From NCBI GenBank assembly GCA_036961445.1, contig JBALVO010000017.1, positions 1-43,090 on the forward strand: 43,090 nt of DNA. The letters are read 5' to 3'. A program made the translations under genes and the position numbers. Origin of the DNA: JBALVO01 sp036961445 (GTDB lineage Bacteria; Pseudomonadota; Gammaproteobacteria; Pseudomonadales; Halieaceae). The number at the start of each line of letters is the position of its first letter. Within the stretch, counting starts at the first letter, position 1. The notes below the pieces were generated by a model that saw nothing but the letters and a program-made list of their open reading frames with translations, was not told the DNA's origin and ran no database searches. Shown piece after piece: positions 42,561-43,090 of this stretch.

Positions 42561-43090
42561 TTGGAAGAACAATTAAGCCTGTTAGACCTGGTGCTGCATG
42601 CCAGTTTTACCGTGCAAATGGTGATGGTACTGCTAGTGCTGGCGTCTATGATGTCCTGGTACATGATCGTCAATCGCTTTATTTATTTTCGCAATGCGCG
42701 CGAAGAAATGTACCAGTTCGAGGAGCGTTTCTGGTCGGGTGTGGACCTGTCGCAACTCTACCGGGAGGGCAATGAGAAAGCCTCTGATGGTCAGGCCATG
42801 CTGGGTATGGAGAGCATCTTCCGGGCGGGGTTCAAGGAGTTTTCACGCCTGGCGCAACAATCCGAGATGGACTCCGAGGCTGTGATCGAAGGTTCCCGCC
42901 GTGCCATGCGCGTCGCTGCCATGCGCGAGGAAGAGCGTCTGGAGCGTCATCTGGCATTTCTGGCTTCGGTGGGCTCTACCAGTCCCTATGTTGGCCTGTT
43001 CGGCACTGTGTGGGGCATTATGCATTCCTTCCGCGGCCTTGCTAACTCAACCCAGGCGACGCTGGCCACGGTAGCGCCCGGCATTTCTGA
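42561..43090 (+). CDS. tolQ: Tol-Pal system protein TolQ, 3' end outside the window
   Basis: An inner-membrane proton-channel subunit that powers TolA during outer-membrane constriction. 176 codons are visible, about three quarters of the usual length. The first membrane segment is at about residues 15-37 (TVQMVMVLLVLASMMSWYMIV). The second begins near SVGSTSPYVGLFGTVWGIMHSF, the MotA/TolQ/ExbB signature. The start is TTG at 42561 with AGGGGAAA seven bases before it. No ATG is in a suitable place, as the first in-frame ATG falls inside the first membrane segment. Confidence 0.95.
   Translation, partial: MEEQLSLLDLVLHASFTVQMVMVLLVLASMMSWYMIVNRFIYFRNAREEMYQFEERFWSGVDLSQLYREGNEKASDGQAMLGMESIFRAGFKEFSRLAQQSEMDSEAVIEGSRRAMRVAAMREEERLERHLAFLASVGSTSPYVGLFGTVWGIMHSFRGLANSTQATLATVAPGIS

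Overview
The window is a stretch of core chromosome from a gammaproteobacterium. Gene order matches the Pseudomonas/Cellvibrionales pattern: fadBA; a long NrdA with two ATP-cones beside NrdB; argD-argF / grxD / bfr / bfd; proA-nadD-rsfS-rlmH-mrdA-rodA-mltB-rlpA-dacA-ybeD-lipB; and aspS-yebC-ruvCAB-ybgC-tolQ. A marine Halieaceae/Cellvibrionales-type bacterium is my best guess. That is inference from protein resemblance and synteny, not a database result. I see no phage, transposon, CRISPR array or rRNA. A run of exactly 100 N (11453-11552) is an assembly gap that removes the start of argD and everything upstream of grxD.

Layout. 1-640: tRNA-Gly(CCC) and a YqcC-family gene. 634-3991: the beta-oxidation pair fadB-fadA. 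4278-8826: class Ia ribonucleotide reductase nrdA-nrdB plus a small unknown ORF, closed by a strong hairpin. 8827-9402: a gene-free leader with a perfect DnaA box, a possible NrdR site and a nested inverted repeat. 9403-13590: arginine synthesis (argD-argF) and iron/redox genes (grxD, bfr, a Fur-controlled bfd, a DsbA-fold isomerase). 13687-23518: a long tightly packed run for proline and NAD synthesis, ribosome factors, the elongasome pair PBP2/RodA, peptidoglycan hydrolases and lipoylation. 23667-28590: prfC, glutathione peroxidase, a fatty acid desaturase with a coiled-coil tail, and a MATE exporter. 28587-33498: the most accessory part, with a secreted EEP-fold enzyme coupled to a DUF5329 protein, a possible 34-residue membrane peptide, a gamma-glutamylpolyamine-synthetase-like enzyme and two divergent regulators (LuxR-type and AraC-type). 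33504-35836: a lytic transglycosylase and proS. 35837-36657: a candidate small RNA or attenuator and a histone H1-like HU protein. 36727-43090: the fmdB-aspS-yebC-ruvCAB-ybgC-tolQ cluster, cut in tolQ by the window end.

No clear new multi-gene system is visible. The observations most worth testing are the terminator-like structure before the H1-like HU gene, the HU protein itself, the DnaA box and structured leader of nrdAB, the 65-residue gene in the nrd operon, the 34-residue ORF, and the EEP/DUF5329 pair. Several genes use non-ATG starts (bfr, nadD, rlpA, lipB, ybgC, tolQ).
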